A stretch of 64,000 bases of DNA from positions 248,001-312,000 of the forward strand of contig NZ_JBBCOR010000004.1 in the NCBI RefSeq assembly GCF_037151175.1. Reading direction: 5' to 3'. Of this stretch, positions 17,883 to 27,204 are shown piece by piece. Each line of letters opens with the position of its first letter. The first letter of the stretch is position 1. This stretch comes from Asaia sp003994335 (GTDB lineage: Bacteria; Pseudomonadota; Alphaproteobacteria; Acetobacterales; Acetobacteraceae). Under the pieces are notes generated by a model. It worked only from the letters and a program-made list of their open reading frames with translations, was not told the DNA's origin and made no database searches. The translations under genes and the position numbers were made by a program.

Positions 17883-19003
17883 GCATTCGATCCTTCAGGA
17901 TTGGTGATTTCGGGCGTTACCTCCTCGTCGCGCTTGCGTGGCACATGGCGCAAAAGCCCCATGACGCCATTCGGCAGGAAAAGCGTGGTGGCGAGAAACA
18001 GGGCGCCGAGCCCGTAGAGCCAGAATTCAGGCAGGATGGCGGTGAAGAGGGTCTTGCCGAAATTGACCAGAACTGCCCCGATCACAGCGCCCGTCAGCGT
18101 GCCACGTCCCCCGACCGCTACCCAGATCACGGCCTCGATCGAGTTGGCCGGAGCGAACTCGCCCGGATTGACGATCCCGATCTGAAGCACATAGAGCGCG
18201 CCACCCAGCGCTGCGATAAGGGCCGAGACGATCCAGACCACAAGCTTGACCTGCTCCGGACGATAGCCAAGAAAGCGCGTGCGCGATTCAGTATCGCGTA
18301 CTGCCACCAGAACCCGGCCGTAGCGTCCTCCCATCAGAGCGCGCGCACCCATCAACACGGCGCCGAGGATCACGCCGGTCAGCGCCAGAAGCACGGCCCG
18401 CGTGCTTGGCGCGGTGAGGTCGAAACCCAGCACATCCTTGAATCCGGTCAGACCGTTATTGCCGCCGAAGCCAAGCCCGTTCTGGAAGAAGGCGAGCATG
18501 AGCGCATAGGTCAGCGCCTGGGTGATGATCGAGAGATACACCCCTGAGACGCGGGAGCGGAAGGCGAGCCAGCCGAACAGCCCCGCCAGCACAGCCGGGA
18601 CACCCAGCATAAGCACCACGCCAACCAGAAAATGGTCTGATCCCCACCAATACCAGGGGAGGCGATGCCAGGAGAGGAACACCATGAAATCGGGCAGGTC
18701 TGCATTGCCATAGACCCCGCGTGCGCCGATGGCGCGCGTCAGGTACATGCCCATGCCATAGGCCCCGAGGGCGAAGAACGCGGCGTGACCGAGGGTGAGA
18801 ATACCCGCAAACCCCCAGACCAGATCGACCGCAAGGGCAAGCAGGGCATAGGAGAGATATTTTCCGCAAAGCGTCACGACGAAAGGTGAGACGCTGAGTG
18901 CGCTGCCCTGGGGCAGCAGGCTGGTCAGCGCCAGAACGAGGGCGAGAACGACTACGAGGAGCGCCGTCCAACGCGCGCTGCGGAAGCTGAAATCGGTGCT
19001 CAT
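17879..19003 (-). CDS. urtC: Urea ABC transporter permease UrtC
   Basis: A 374-residue LivM-type inner-membrane permease with about ten hydrophobic segments. It includes the family's GLTGFKDVLGF and GRVLVAVRDTESRTRFLGY (the EAA-like coupling loop). A polar tail rich in charged residues ends the protein, as in other UrtC proteins. The gene overlaps urtB by four bases and urtD by four. Confidence 0.93.
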   Translation of the reverse strand: MSTDFSFRSARWTALLVVVLALVLALTSLLPQGSALSVSPFVVTLCGKYLSYALLALAVDLVWGFAGILTLGHAAFFALGAYGMGMYLTRAIGARGVYGNADLPDFMVFLSWHRLPWYWWGSDHFLVGVVLMLGVPAVLAGLFGWLAFRSRVSGVYLSIITQALTYALMLAFFQNGLGFGGNNGLTGFKDVLGFDLTAPSTRAVLLALTGVILGAVLMGARALMGGRYGRVLVAVRDTESRTRFLGYRPEQVKLVVWIVSALIAALGGALYVLQIGIVNPGEFAPANSIEAVIWVAVGGRGTLTGAVIGAVLVNFGKTLFTAILPEFWLYGLGALFLATTLFLPNGVMGLLRHVPRKRDEEVTPEITNPEGSNA

Positions 19004-20613
19004 GATTCGATCCCCCGACCGCGCATCGGGAACATGCCGCGTGGATGGCGCTGAATGAACAGGATGACGAGGACCAGCAGCAGGATCTTGCCCGAGACCG
19101 CACCGATCAGCGGTTCGAGTCCCTTGCCGCCAAGTCCAAGTGCGAGCGCCGCCGCCAGACTGCCCCAGAGATTGCCAACCCCGCCGAAGACAACGACGAG
19201 GAAGCTGTCGATGATATAACCCTGCCCGAGATTGGGGCTGACATTATCGATCTGACTGACCGCAACACCGGCCAGACCGGCAATGCCCGAGCCCAGACCA
19301 AAAGTAAGCGCGTCGACACGCGCCGTGCGGATCCCCATCAGGGCGGCCATGCGTCGGTTCTGGGTGACGGCACGCATATGCAGTCCGAGCGGGGTGCGTC
19401 GAAGCACCAGCATCAGGGCGGCCATGACAGCTATGGCGAACAGGAAGATGGCAAGGCGCACCGTGGTGATTTCAAGCCCCCCCAGTGCGAAGGCACCCCC
19501 GAGCCAGCCCGGTGTGGTGACGGCCACATTACTCGGGCCGAAAACGGAGCGCACGGCCTGCTGCAGAATGAGTGAAACGCCCCAGCTTGCAAGAAGCGTC
19601 TCGAGCGGTCGCCCATACAGGAAGCGGATCACGCCGCGCTCGATCAGGATACCCAGCCCGCCGCTAACGACGAAGGCAGCGGGCAGAGCGAGAATCAGAC
19701 TGAACGGCGAGAGCGCCGGGATATAAGCGGCAATCAGACGCTCGACGACGAAGGTCGTATAGGCGCCCACCATCATCAATTCACCATGGGCCATGTTGAT
19801 TACGCCCATCACCCCGAAGGTGATGGCGAGCCCCATGGCCGAGAGCAGCAGGACGGAGCTCAGGCTCACCCCGTAGAAAAGATCCTGGGCGTAACTCCAG
19901 AGCCTGAGCCGGAAGTCGATGGAGGCAACGGCTTTTTTTGCGGCCTCGCGCGTTTGTGGCGCAAGAGCCTCAAGGGCTGCGGCCCGCGTCAGCAGCGATC
20001 TCGCGCCCAGTCCGCCTGTTTTTTTAATGGCGGAGACGGCGGCAAGCTGCGCGCTCAGGGCGACGGGCGGAGCGCCAGGGCTCAGTAGAATAGCCGCGCG
20101 CGCAGCCTCGAATTCCGCGCGCAGGGATTTGTTGGCCGGGTCGGCGCTGGCGTGATCCAGGGCGGGCAGCATCGAGGCATCGGGATGGGTGAGCATGCGC
20201 GACAGGGCGTCGTGCTTTTCGGCCCGGCTGCCCTGCGCCAGCAGGAGTTCGGCCCGCGCCGTGGCGAGAACCAAACGTACGCGGTTATTGACACGAACCG
20301 GATGCAGGGTGGCGGGGTCGATGTCCGCATTCTGCTGGCCCGTGCGCGCATCGACCAGACCCGTTCCTGCATGGATGTACACGCCCCCTGACCCAGCCAT
20401 GAGCTTATGGGCGTCAAGTGCCTGCAGTGTCGCGAGGGCCTTGTCATCGCCGGAATGGCCGAGCGCCTCGATCCCGGCGATGATGGCGTCGAAATGCGGG
20501 GAGGCCAGCTGGGCGTAGGGATCGGGAGTAGCCTCCTGAGCCCCGGCGGGGGCACAAGGCGCGCCGAGGACCAGCGCGAGGCACAGGGTGAATGCGAGAC
20601 CTGCCTTACGCAT
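19000..20613 (-). CDS. urtB: Urea ABC transporter permease UrtB
   Basis: A 537-residue LivH-type permease. A signal-like start (about 25 residues, ending PAGAQEA) is followed by a soluble domain of about 200 residues, which is specific to UrtB and absent from amino-acid LivH. The membrane part, from about residue 245, contains GVMGVINMAHGELMMVGAY and the coupling loop RAVTQNRRMAALMGI. The long N-terminal domain is the best evidence that the operon handles urea or a short amide rather than branched amino acids. It overlaps urtA by eight bases and urtC by four. Confidence 0.93.
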   Translation of the reverse strand: MRKAGLAFTLCLALVLGAPCAPAGAQEATPDPYAQLASPHFDAIIAGIEALGHSGDDKALATLQALDAHKLMAGSGGVYIHAGTGLVDARTGQQNADIDPATLHPVRVNNRVRLVLATARAELLLAQGSRAEKHDALSRMLTHPDASMLPALDHASADPANKSLRAEFEAARAAILLSPGAPPVALSAQLAAVSAIKKTGGLGARSLLTRAAALEALAPQTREAAKKAVASIDFRLRLWSYAQDLFYGVSLSSVLLLSAMGLAITFGVMGVINMAHGELMMVGAYTTFVVERLIAAYIPALSPFSLILALPAAFVVSGGLGILIERGVIRFLYGRPLETLLASWGVSLILQQAVRSVFGPSNVAVTTPGWLGGAFALGGLEITTVRLAIFLFAIAVMAALMLVLRRTPLGLHMRAVTQNRRMAALMGIRTARVDALTFGLGSGIAGLAGVAVSQIDNVSPNLGQGYIIDSFLVVVFGGVGNLWGSLAAALALGLGGKGLEPLIGAVSGKILLLVLVILFIQRHPRGMFPMRGRGIES

Positions 20614-21934
20614 GATGCGATCCGAGGCAGGCCTTTTTCTGGGTGTCGTAATTTCCGCAATTGATGGGAGCGGTCCAGTCGCCTGTCAGATGCGCGGTTT
20701 CCGGCACATAAGGCGACCAGGCCTGGCCCGGCACCTCGTGGGGCGTCTGCCACACCACATTGAACTGCCCGTCATCCTGGATCTCGCCAATATAGACCGG
20801 CTTGGTGATGTGATGATTGGGCAGGACCTGCGCGATCCCACCGGTGAGGTTGGGCTGGCGCAGCCCCACCATGGCGGCAATGACCTTGTCATGATCGGTC
20901 GTGCCCGCCTTTTCCACGGCCCGCACCCAGAGATTGAATCCGATGTAATGGGCTTCCATCGGGTCGTTGGTTGTCCGTTTCGGGTTCTTGGTGAATTTAT
21001 GCCAGTCGGCGATAAACGCCTTGTTAGCGGGCGTATCGATGCTCTCGAAGTAATTCCAGGCCGCAAGCTGCCCGACCAGGGGCTTGGTATCCATGCCTGC
21101 CAGCTCCTCCTCACCGACGCTGAAGGCCATGACCGGAATATCGGTGGCGGTGATGCCCTGGGCCCCAAGCTCCTTGTAAAAGGGCACATTGGCATCGCCA
21201 TTGATGGTCGAGATGACAGCGGTCTTCTTCCCGGCCGAACCGAAGGCCTTGACCTGCGAGACGATGGTCTGCCAGTCGGACTGACCGAAGGGCGTATAAT
21301 TCACCATGATGTCGGAATCCGCCACGCCCTTGGATTTGAGATAGGCCTGCAGGATCTGATTGGTGGTACGCGGATAGACGTAATCCGTCCCGATCAGGGC
21401 AAAGCGCCTGGCGCCGCCGCCATCCTCGCTCATGAGATAATCGACCGCCGGAATGGCCTGCTGATTGGGGGCCGCTCCCGTATAGAATACGTTGCGGCTG
21501 CATTCCTGCCCCTCATATTGCACGGGATAGAACAAGATGCCGTTCAGCTCCTCGAAGACAGGCAGTACCGATTTGCGTGAGACGCTGGTCCAGCAGCCAA
21601 AGACCGAGGCCACCTTGTCCACACTCAGAAGCTGACGGGCCTTTTCGGCAAAAAGCGGCCAGTTAGAGGCGGGATCGACCACCACGGGCTCGATGGGACG
21701 CCCCAGCAGCCCGCCCTTGCGATTCTGGATATCCACCAGCATCAGCATGACATCCTTGAGCGTCGCCTCGCTGATTGCCAGTGTACCCGAAAGTGAGTGC
21801 AGAATGCCGATCTTGATGGGCTCGCCCGAAGGCGCGGCGGCACGCGCGCGGCCGGTCCCGGCCAGCATCGCAGCGGAAGCGGCGAGGGTGAAACGGGCAA
21901 AGGCGCGGCGTGAGACGGGCGGGAGGGAGGTCAT
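20606..21934 (-). CDS. urtA: Urea ABC transporter binding protein UrtA
   Basis: A 442-residue periplasmic binding protein. The start at 21934 (GAGAAGGA upstream) gives a twin-arginine-type leader (SRRAFARFTLAASAAMLAG), so export through Tat is likely. The mature part begins around GEPIKIGILHSLSGTLAI and contains GCWTSVSRKSVLPVFE and FYPVQYEGQECS, which are highly typical of UrtA. No urease gene lies in this window. Some UrtA-like systems bind short amides such as formamide, so the substrate is urea or a close relative. Confidence 0.93.
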   Translation of the reverse strand: MTSLPPVSRRAFARFTLAASAAMLAGTGRARAAAPSGEPIKIGILHSLSGTLAISEATLKDVMLMLVDIQNRKGGLLGRPIEPVVVDPASNWPLFAEKARQLLSVDKVASVFGCWTSVSRKSVLPVFEELNGILFYPVQYEGQECSRNVFYTGAAPNQQAIPAVDYLMSEDGGGARRFALIGTDYVYPRTTNQILQAYLKSKGVADSDIMVNYTPFGQSDWQTIVSQVKAFGSAGKKTAVISTINGDANVPFYKELGAQGITATDIPVMAFSVGEEELAGMDTKPLVGQLAAWNYFESIDTPANKAFIADWHKFTKNPKRTTNDPMEAHYIGFNLWVRAVEKAGTTDHDKVIAAMVGLRQPNLTGGIAQVLPNHHITKPVYIGEIQDDGQFNVVWQTPHEVPGQAWSPYVPETAHLTGDWTAPINCGNYDTQKKACLGSHHA

Positions 21935-22059
21935 GGTGATCGGGTTCCTTCTCGGATGCTTCCCGATTTGGTCCCAAAACACCGCATTCGGCCTATACGC
22001 AGTCTTGCGTATCCTGGGCTATGTTGCGTCTTTCAAAAGGCTGATGAGAAGGTTCCGGA
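21935..22059. promoter_or_regulatory. Divergent promoter region of urtA and the NCS1-kinase
   Basis: This 125-base gap must hold the promoters of both divergent units. The kinase/regulator pair probably acts here. I found no convincing palindrome or -35/-10 pair by eye. Confidence 0.4.
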
Positions 22060-25000
22060 ATGAAGATGCCGCTCAATACGCCGCTTCGCGGGGACACGGC
22101 GCGCCTGCGCATCGTCCGTATGCGCCGCGACTACAATGCCTGGGTGGCTGATCAGTCAACCGAGGATTATGCCTTGCGCTTCACCGCCCGGAGCGCACGC
22201 GCCGCCACGCCCTGGCGTGCGGCCCTGACGGCTCTGGGGTCCATATCCTTTATGGCGCTTGAGGCCGTGGGTGCCACATTGACCCTTGCGTTCGGGTTCG
22301 GGAACGTTGCGCTTGCCGTTCTTGTCGTATGCGTGGTGATTTTTCTTGTCAGCCTGCCCATCACCATTGCGGCGGCAAGGAGCGGGCTCGATATCGACCT
22401 GCTTACGCGGGGCACCGGGTTCGGATATATCGGCTCGACCCTTACCTCCCTGATCTATGCCAGCTTTACCTTCATCTTTTTCGGGATCGAAACGGCCATC
22501 CTGGCGGCCATGCTGGCCCGCATCGACTCACTACCCACCTGGCTGACCAATGTCATCGCGGCGCTGATCGTCATCCCTCTCGCAACGGGAGGTTTCCGGT
22601 TTCTCGCACGCTTCCAGAGTCTGACCATGCCGGTCTGGTTCGCGCTCAATACGGTTCCCCTCGTGGCGGTGTTGTGGCTTCACCCGGAATGGATCGGAAG
22701 CTGGGTCGGATTTTCTCCCCCCTCGGTTCAGGGAATCAGTCTGATTGCGGTAGGGAGCGCCGCCTCCGTCATGATGGTGCTGATCTGCCAGAGTGCGGAG
22801 CAGGTCGATTTCCTGAGGTTCCTCCCGGAGCGATCCGGCCGGAACCGCATAGCCTGGTGGGCCTCGGCCCTGATTGGCGGCCCCGGATGGGTGGTGCTCG
22901 ATGCCGTCAAGATTCTGGCGGGTTCCTTTCTGGCCTGTGCCGCGCTGCGCCTCGGTATGGCGCCCGATGACGCCACCCAGCCCCAGGCACTCTACACGCT
23001 GGCCTATGGCACACTGCTTCCGCCACCTCTGGCATTGACGGCCACGTTTTTCCTGATCCTTGTGGCCCAGACGCGTATCAACCTGACCAATGCCTATGCA
23101 GGCTCCCTGGCCTGGTCGAATTTCTTCTCCCGCCTCACTCACGGACATCCGGGGCGGGTGTTCTATATTTTCTTCACCATTGGCATGGCTCTGATCCTGC
23201 TGGAGTCAGGCATCGTGAATTCGATCCAGACCGGACTGGTGTTTTATGCCGTTCTGGCCGCTTCCTGGATGGGGGCTATCGTCTCCGATCTGGTGCTGTG
23301 CAAGCCGCTCGGACTGAGCCCCCCGCGAATAGAGTTCCGGCGCGCGGCATTGCCGGACATCAATCCTGTCGGACTCGGCGCCATGCTCGCCGGGGTGGGG
23401 CTTGGCCTTGCCGCACTCTCGGGTGTGCTCGGCGCCATCGCTCATGCCTTTGCGCCATTCATGGCTCTTGGCATGGCGCTATGCGTGGCCCCTCTTATTG
23501 CTGCCGGTACGGGCGGCCGCACCTATCTGGCCCGGCGCCTGCCGCGCAGCCGGGCGCAGGATCGGGCACAGGATCGGGCACTGACCTGCGTGATCTGCGA
23601 GCGCGTCTATGAGGCGCCGGACATGGCGCATTGCCCTGCTTATGGGGGAGTGATCTGCTCGCTCTGCTGTTCATTGGATGCGCGTTGCCATGACCGGTGC
23701 AAGCCTCCCGCCACGCGGCTGGCCGCCCAGCTCACCCGGCCTCTCGATTATCTGCCACCTTTCGTCGGGCGGGCGCTGCGCCACCCTGCCGGGCGTTTCG
23801 CCCTCATCTTTGCTCTCGTCTTCACCATGCTGGGAAGTGTGGCGCTCTCGTCCTTCGCCCGGAACCATCCTTATCTATTGCTCGGGATGGGAGCAGCGAT
23901 CGGCTCCATGCTGGCGGTCCTTGCGCAGCAGAGCCAGCGCGCCGCAAGGGAAGAGACCACCCGTCAAACGCAGTTGCTGCTCAATGAGATAGCCGCCCAT
24001 GAGCGAACGGACGCCGCGCTGATACGCGCCCGTGAAAAGGCCGAGGCGGCAAGCCACGCCAAGACACGGTTTCTGAGCGGGATCAGCCACGAGATCCGGG
24101 CACCGCTCAACACGATCATGGGCTATGCCCAAATTCTCGAAGCGGACCCGCGTTTACCCCCTGATCGGCTGAATGCGCTGAGAACCATTCGCGAGAGTGG
24201 CGATCATATGACCGCGCTTCTGACCGGGGTGCTCGATATCTCGCGCATCGAGGCGGGGCGTATCGAAATCTATCGGGATCGTATTCCCTTCGCGCAATTC
24301 CTGGACTCGGTGGTGCAGATGGTACGTCCCCAGGCTGCGGCGAAGGGGCTGGAATTTGTCTATAAGCCAGGCACTCTGCCCCAGATGGTCAATGGCGATG
24401 CCCACAGGTTGCGCCAGATTTTGCTTAATCTGCTCTCCAATGCCATCAAGTTCACCGAGAGCGGCCGGGTCACGCTCAGCGTCATCTGGCAGCGTCAGAT
24501 TGCCGAATTCGTGATTGAGGATACCGGGCCAGGCATTGCTCCGGAGGATCATGAGCGTATTTTCGAACCATTCGAACGCGCCGCGGGCGATGCCATACCG
24601 GGCACAGGGCTCGGCCTGACCATCACACGTCTGTTGACAGAGATCATGGGGGGAGAGCTGACCTTTAACGCGTCACAGGAGATCGCATCGCACGGCACCC
24701 GCTTCCGGGTGCGCCTGTTTCTTTCCGATCGAGAGGAGATGGCGGCACCCCGTCTCACGCAATTGCCAGTCGCATATGAGGGCAAGCCGCGGCGCATTCT
24801 CGTGGTCGATGACAATCCTCGGCATTGCGAAATGCTGACCGAAATGCTTGCGCCTCGGGGATTCGAGGTGGAGAGCGCGGCCAATGCACGGGACTGCCTT
24901 GAGCGTCTTGCCCGGTTCAGCCCCCATCTTCTGTTGCTCGACCTGTCCATGCCAGGGATGAACGGACGCGACCTGGCGCTATCGATACGCGAAACCCATG

Positions 25001-25479
25001 TGGGGGCGCTGCCGATCATCTTCATCACCGGGAATATGGCGGAACTCGCGGCGCAGCGCGTGTCCTCACTCGACGACTGTCCCGTTCTCGGCAAGCCCGT
25101 CGATTTCGTGGCGCTTTTTGAGGCGATGGGGCGCCTCCTTGGGCTGGAATGGACGCTTCGCGCACGGCGCGATGACAGTCCTGTGCCAGCTCCAGTGACG
25201 CGTTCTCACCCGGACCCGTCCCCCGCCATCGCTGATGCGCAGACGGCGCTCCCCCATGGGGCGGCGGATGCGTCAGCGGGTCAGGTGCTGCCGAACGTAG
25301 CGCGTCTGCGTCTGCTCCATCATCTCGAGCGCGGTGATCTGCGCGGGTTTCGCGTAGCGCTGGAAGATCTTGCAGGCGCGCACCCTGCCTTGGAGCCCCT
25401 GCTGCATCCCCTGCGCGAGGCAGCAGGTGGTTATCGCCTGGCAGAGCTCTCCGCATTGCTGGGCGGGGAGCGCCCATGA
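22060..25479 (+). CDS. NCS1-permease hybrid histidine kinase
   Basis: A 1139-residue fusion. Residues about 40-480 form a nucleobase:cation symporter-1 (purine/cytosine permease) domain with about 12 membrane segments and family elements such as ARSGLDIDLLTRGTGFGY and QTRINLTNAYAGSLAWSN. A cysteine-rich patch follows (C510 onward: CVICERVYEAPDMAHC, then SLCCSLDARCHDRCK), which could bind zinc. Two further membrane segments lie near 585-630. The kinase core has H677 in GISHEIRAPLN, the N-box LLNLLSNAIKF and DTGPGIAPED. A receiver domain has D961 in LLLLDLSMPG; a short helical tail ends the protein. The likely role is sensing a urea- or nucleobase-related solute and signalling to the regulator gene that overlaps it by four bases. 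The logic resembles CbrA, which uses a different transporter fold. Confidence 0.88.
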   Translation: MKMPLNTPLRGDTARLRIVRMRRDYNAWVADQSTEDYALRFTARSARAATPWRAALTALGSISFMALEAVGATLTLAFGFGNVALAVLVVCVVIFLVSLPITIAAARSGLDIDLLTRGTGFGYIGSTLTSLIYASFTFIFFGIETAILAAMLARIDSLPTWLTNVIAALIVIPLATGGFRFLARFQSLTMPVWFALNTVPLVAVLWLHPEWIGSWVGFSPPSVQGISLIAVGSAASVMMVLICQSAEQVDFLRFLPERSGRNRIAWWASALIGGPGWVVLDAVKILAGSFLACAALRLGMAPDDATQPQALYTLAYGTLLPPPLALTATFFLILVAQTRINLTNAYAGSLAWSNFFSRLTHGHPGRVFYIFFTIGMALILLESGIVNSIQTGLVFYAVLAASWMGAIVSDLVLCKPLGLSPPRIEFRRAALPDINPVGLGAMLAGVGLGLAALSGVLGAIAHAFAPFMALGMALCVAPLIAAGTGGRTYLARRLPRSRAQDRAQDRALTCVICERVYEAPDMAHCPAYGGVICSLCCSLDARCHDRCKPPATRLAAQLTRPLDYLPPFVGRALRHPAGRFALIFALVFTMLGSVALSSFARNHPYLLLGMGAAIGSMLAVLAQQSQRAAREETTRQTQLLLNEIAAHERTDAALIRAREKAEAASHAKTRFLSGISHEIRAPLNTIMGYAQILEADPRLPPDRLNALRTIRESGDHMTALLTGVLDISRIEAGRIEIYRDRIPFAQFLDSVVQMVRPQAAAKGLEFVYKPGTLPQMVNGDAHRLRQILLNLLSNAIKFTESGRVTLSVIWQRQIAEFVIEDTGPGIAPEDHERIFEPFERAAGDAIPGTGLGLTITRLLTEIMGGELTFNASQEIASHGTRFRVRLFLSDREEMAAPRLTQLPVAYEGKPRRILVVDDNPRHCEMLTEMLAPRGFEVESAANARDCLERLARFSPHLLLLDLSMPGMNGRDLALSIRETHVGALPIIFITGNMAELAAQRVSSLDDCPVLGKPVDFVALFEAMGRLLGLEWTLRARRDDSPVPAPVTRSHPDPSPAIADAQTALPHGAADASAGQVLPNVARLRLLHHLERGDLRGFRVALEDLAGAHPALEPLLHPLREAAGGYRLAELSALLGGERP

Positions 25480-26363
25480 CCACCGAGCGTCCCGTCATTC
25501 TGGTCATGGATGATGATCCGGCAGCGCTCGGGATGATGGATGCCGCGCTGGATGAGGCCGGGTTTGGTGTGCTTCTGGCCCAATCGGGTCAGGCGGCTTT
25601 TGCGATCATGACGCATCAGACGCCGGATCTGGCTCTGGTCGATGCGATGATGCCCGGCATGAATGGCTGGGAAGTCTGCGCACGTATGGCCTCGGAGCCG
25701 GAACTGGCCGCCATTCCGGTCATCTTCATGACGGGGCTGACCGAAATCGAGCATGTCCTGCGTGCCTTCGACGTAGGCGCCCAGGATTACGTGACCAAGC
25801 CCTTTCATTTCGATGAGGTACTCGCGCGTATCCGGGTCCGTCTTGCGGCCAGTCAGCAGGTCCGTGCAGCGCATGCGGCCCTTGATCGGGCCGGGCGCTA
25901 TCTCTTTGGTCTCGATCTGCATCGCCGTCAGATCGTCTGGAGCACGCCACAGGCGGCGGAGCGCGTGGCGCAGTTGCCGGTCGATCTCGTGGAGGAGCTT
26001 TCGGTGCCGGAACTGGACGATCTGGCGCCAGGGTCCCTGCTGGGCCATTGGATGATCGGTGAGTCGCCCTACAAGATCCTGTTCGTGGGGCGAGAGGGAC
26101 CGGAAACCCTTGTTCTGAAGATCGCGCCCGTTCCGGCCGCACCCGAGATCGTCTTGCAAAAGGCACTCGGCCTGAGTGCGCGCGAGGCCGAAGTATTGCT
26201 CTGGATCAGCAGGGGCAAGTCGAGCCGTGACATCGCTGATATTCTCAAGGTCAGTTCGCGCACGATCGATAAGCATACGGAGCAGCTTTACAACAAGGCT
26301 GGCCTCAGCGGCCGCGCTGCCGCTGCGGCGACAGCCTCCCGACTTCTCCGCGAGGCCGAATGA
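25476..26363 (+). CDS. LuxR-type response regulator, partner of the NCS1-kinase
   Basis: A 295-residue protein. The receiver domain (about residues 1-125) has DDD near the start, the phospho-acceptor aspartate in ALVDAMMPGM and the conserved lysine in YVTKPFHF. A middle segment of about 100 residues has no clear family. The LuxR/NarL helix-turn-helix is at the C-terminus (LSAREAEVLLWISRGKSSRD, then SSRTIDKHTEQLYNK). It overlaps the kinase gene by four bases and faces urtABCDE, its likely target. Confidence 0.9.
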   Translation: MTTERPVILVMDDDPAALGMMDAALDEAGFGVLLAQSGQAAFAIMTHQTPDLALVDAMMPGMNGWEVCARMASEPELAAIPVIFMTGLTEIEHVLRAFDVGAQDYVTKPFHFDEVLARIRVRLAASQQVRAAHAALDRAGRYLFGLDLHRRQIVWSTPQAAERVAQLPVDLVEELSVPELDDLAPGSLLGHWMIGESPYKILFVGREGPETLVLKIAPVPAAPEIVLQKALGLSAREAEVLLWISRGKSSRDIADILKVSSRTIDKHTEQLYNKAGLSGRAAAAATASRLLREAE

Positions 26364-26370
26364 GGCGTTT

Positions 26371-26383
26371 GGCCGTTTCGGCC
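26371..26383. terminator. Small hairpin between the regulator and gspK
   Basis: GGCCG and CGGCC pair around TTT in the 19-base gap between convergent genes; its last base enters the gspK stop codon. No U-tract is seen, so termination is only possible. Confidence 0.3.
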
Positions 26384-27204
26384 TAGTCTGGCGCTGACGC
26401 CAGACGCAGGGGCGTCGAGCCGGTGCCGGGGGCGATCAGCCAGGTTGCGGCCCGGCGTATCATGCCGCCCTGACCATCCTGCACGTCAACGGTAATCTCG
26501 ATGCTCTCGGCGCGGTGTCCGCCTGGCCGCGCAGCAGGGAGGGGAGACCCGCCTGACCGGGTATAAGCGGCACGGATCACCGGATCAGCAAGCGGTGTAT
26601 GGGGCGCTTCAGGCTGCGTGGCCGAAAGATGGGGACGCAGGCAGGCGAGAAGCGCGGGCGTCATACCAGAAACCAGGCCGAGTTCCCCGATCGTCTCGAA
26701 TGCCGCGTGCGGGGGCTGATACGGCAGGCCAGCGGCGAGATAGGCGTTGCGCTCGCTCGCGGTAGTGGAGGAGGCAGGGCTGCGCCAGGCGATGATATTT
26801 GCGGCCAGGGACTCGGCGCGCGCAGCGTCGGCCCCGCACTGAGCGATCAGCGCCTGAAGAAGAGGGCGCTCGACGAGGGAGGGGTTGATCAACCCGGCCT
26901 CGGAACGGAGCCGGATCGTCAGGATCATCCCGTCTACGTTTTGCTGATGCGGCGCGTTATCTCCTGCCCAGTGTTGCCCGGACGAGGCCATGGCGTGGAA
27001 CACCCCACTCCATAAGGCGCCTTCGGCGAGCGTCTGCATCTGGGTGGTCCGTCGCGCGAGGCGCATTTCGCGGAGCTCCGAGCCTGCTGCAGCGAGAATC
27101 ATGGTCACCAGAAAGGCCAGCCCGGCGAGCGTCCAGAGCGTGATCAGCAGCGCAAAGCCGCGTTCATCGGCTTTGCGCGCTCCGGAGAAGGGGGGTGCGC
27201 TCAC
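26383..27204 (-). CDS. gspK: Type II secretion minor pseudopilin GspK
   Basis: A 273-residue protein with a short leader and a prepilin-like helix (ERGFALLITLWTLAGLAF) typical of GspK, followed by a large globular domain. A GspK caps the pseudopilus with GspI and GspJ. It is shorter than many homologues (about 320). It starts with GTG, overlapping the gspD stop by four bases, and is the last gene of the operon. Confidence 0.85.
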   Translation of the reverse strand: MSAPPFSGARKADERGFALLITLWTLAGLAFLVTMILAAAGSELREMRLARRTTQMQTLAEGALWSGVFHAMASSGQHWAGDNAPHQQNVDGMILTIRLRSEAGLINPSLVERPLLQALIAQCGADAARAESLAANIIAWRSPASSTTASERNAYLAAGLPYQPPHAAFETIGELGLVSGMTPALLACLRPHLSATQPEAPHTPLADPVIRAAYTRSGGSPLPAARPGGHRAESIEITVDVQDGQGGMIRRAATWLIAPGTGSTPLRLASAPD

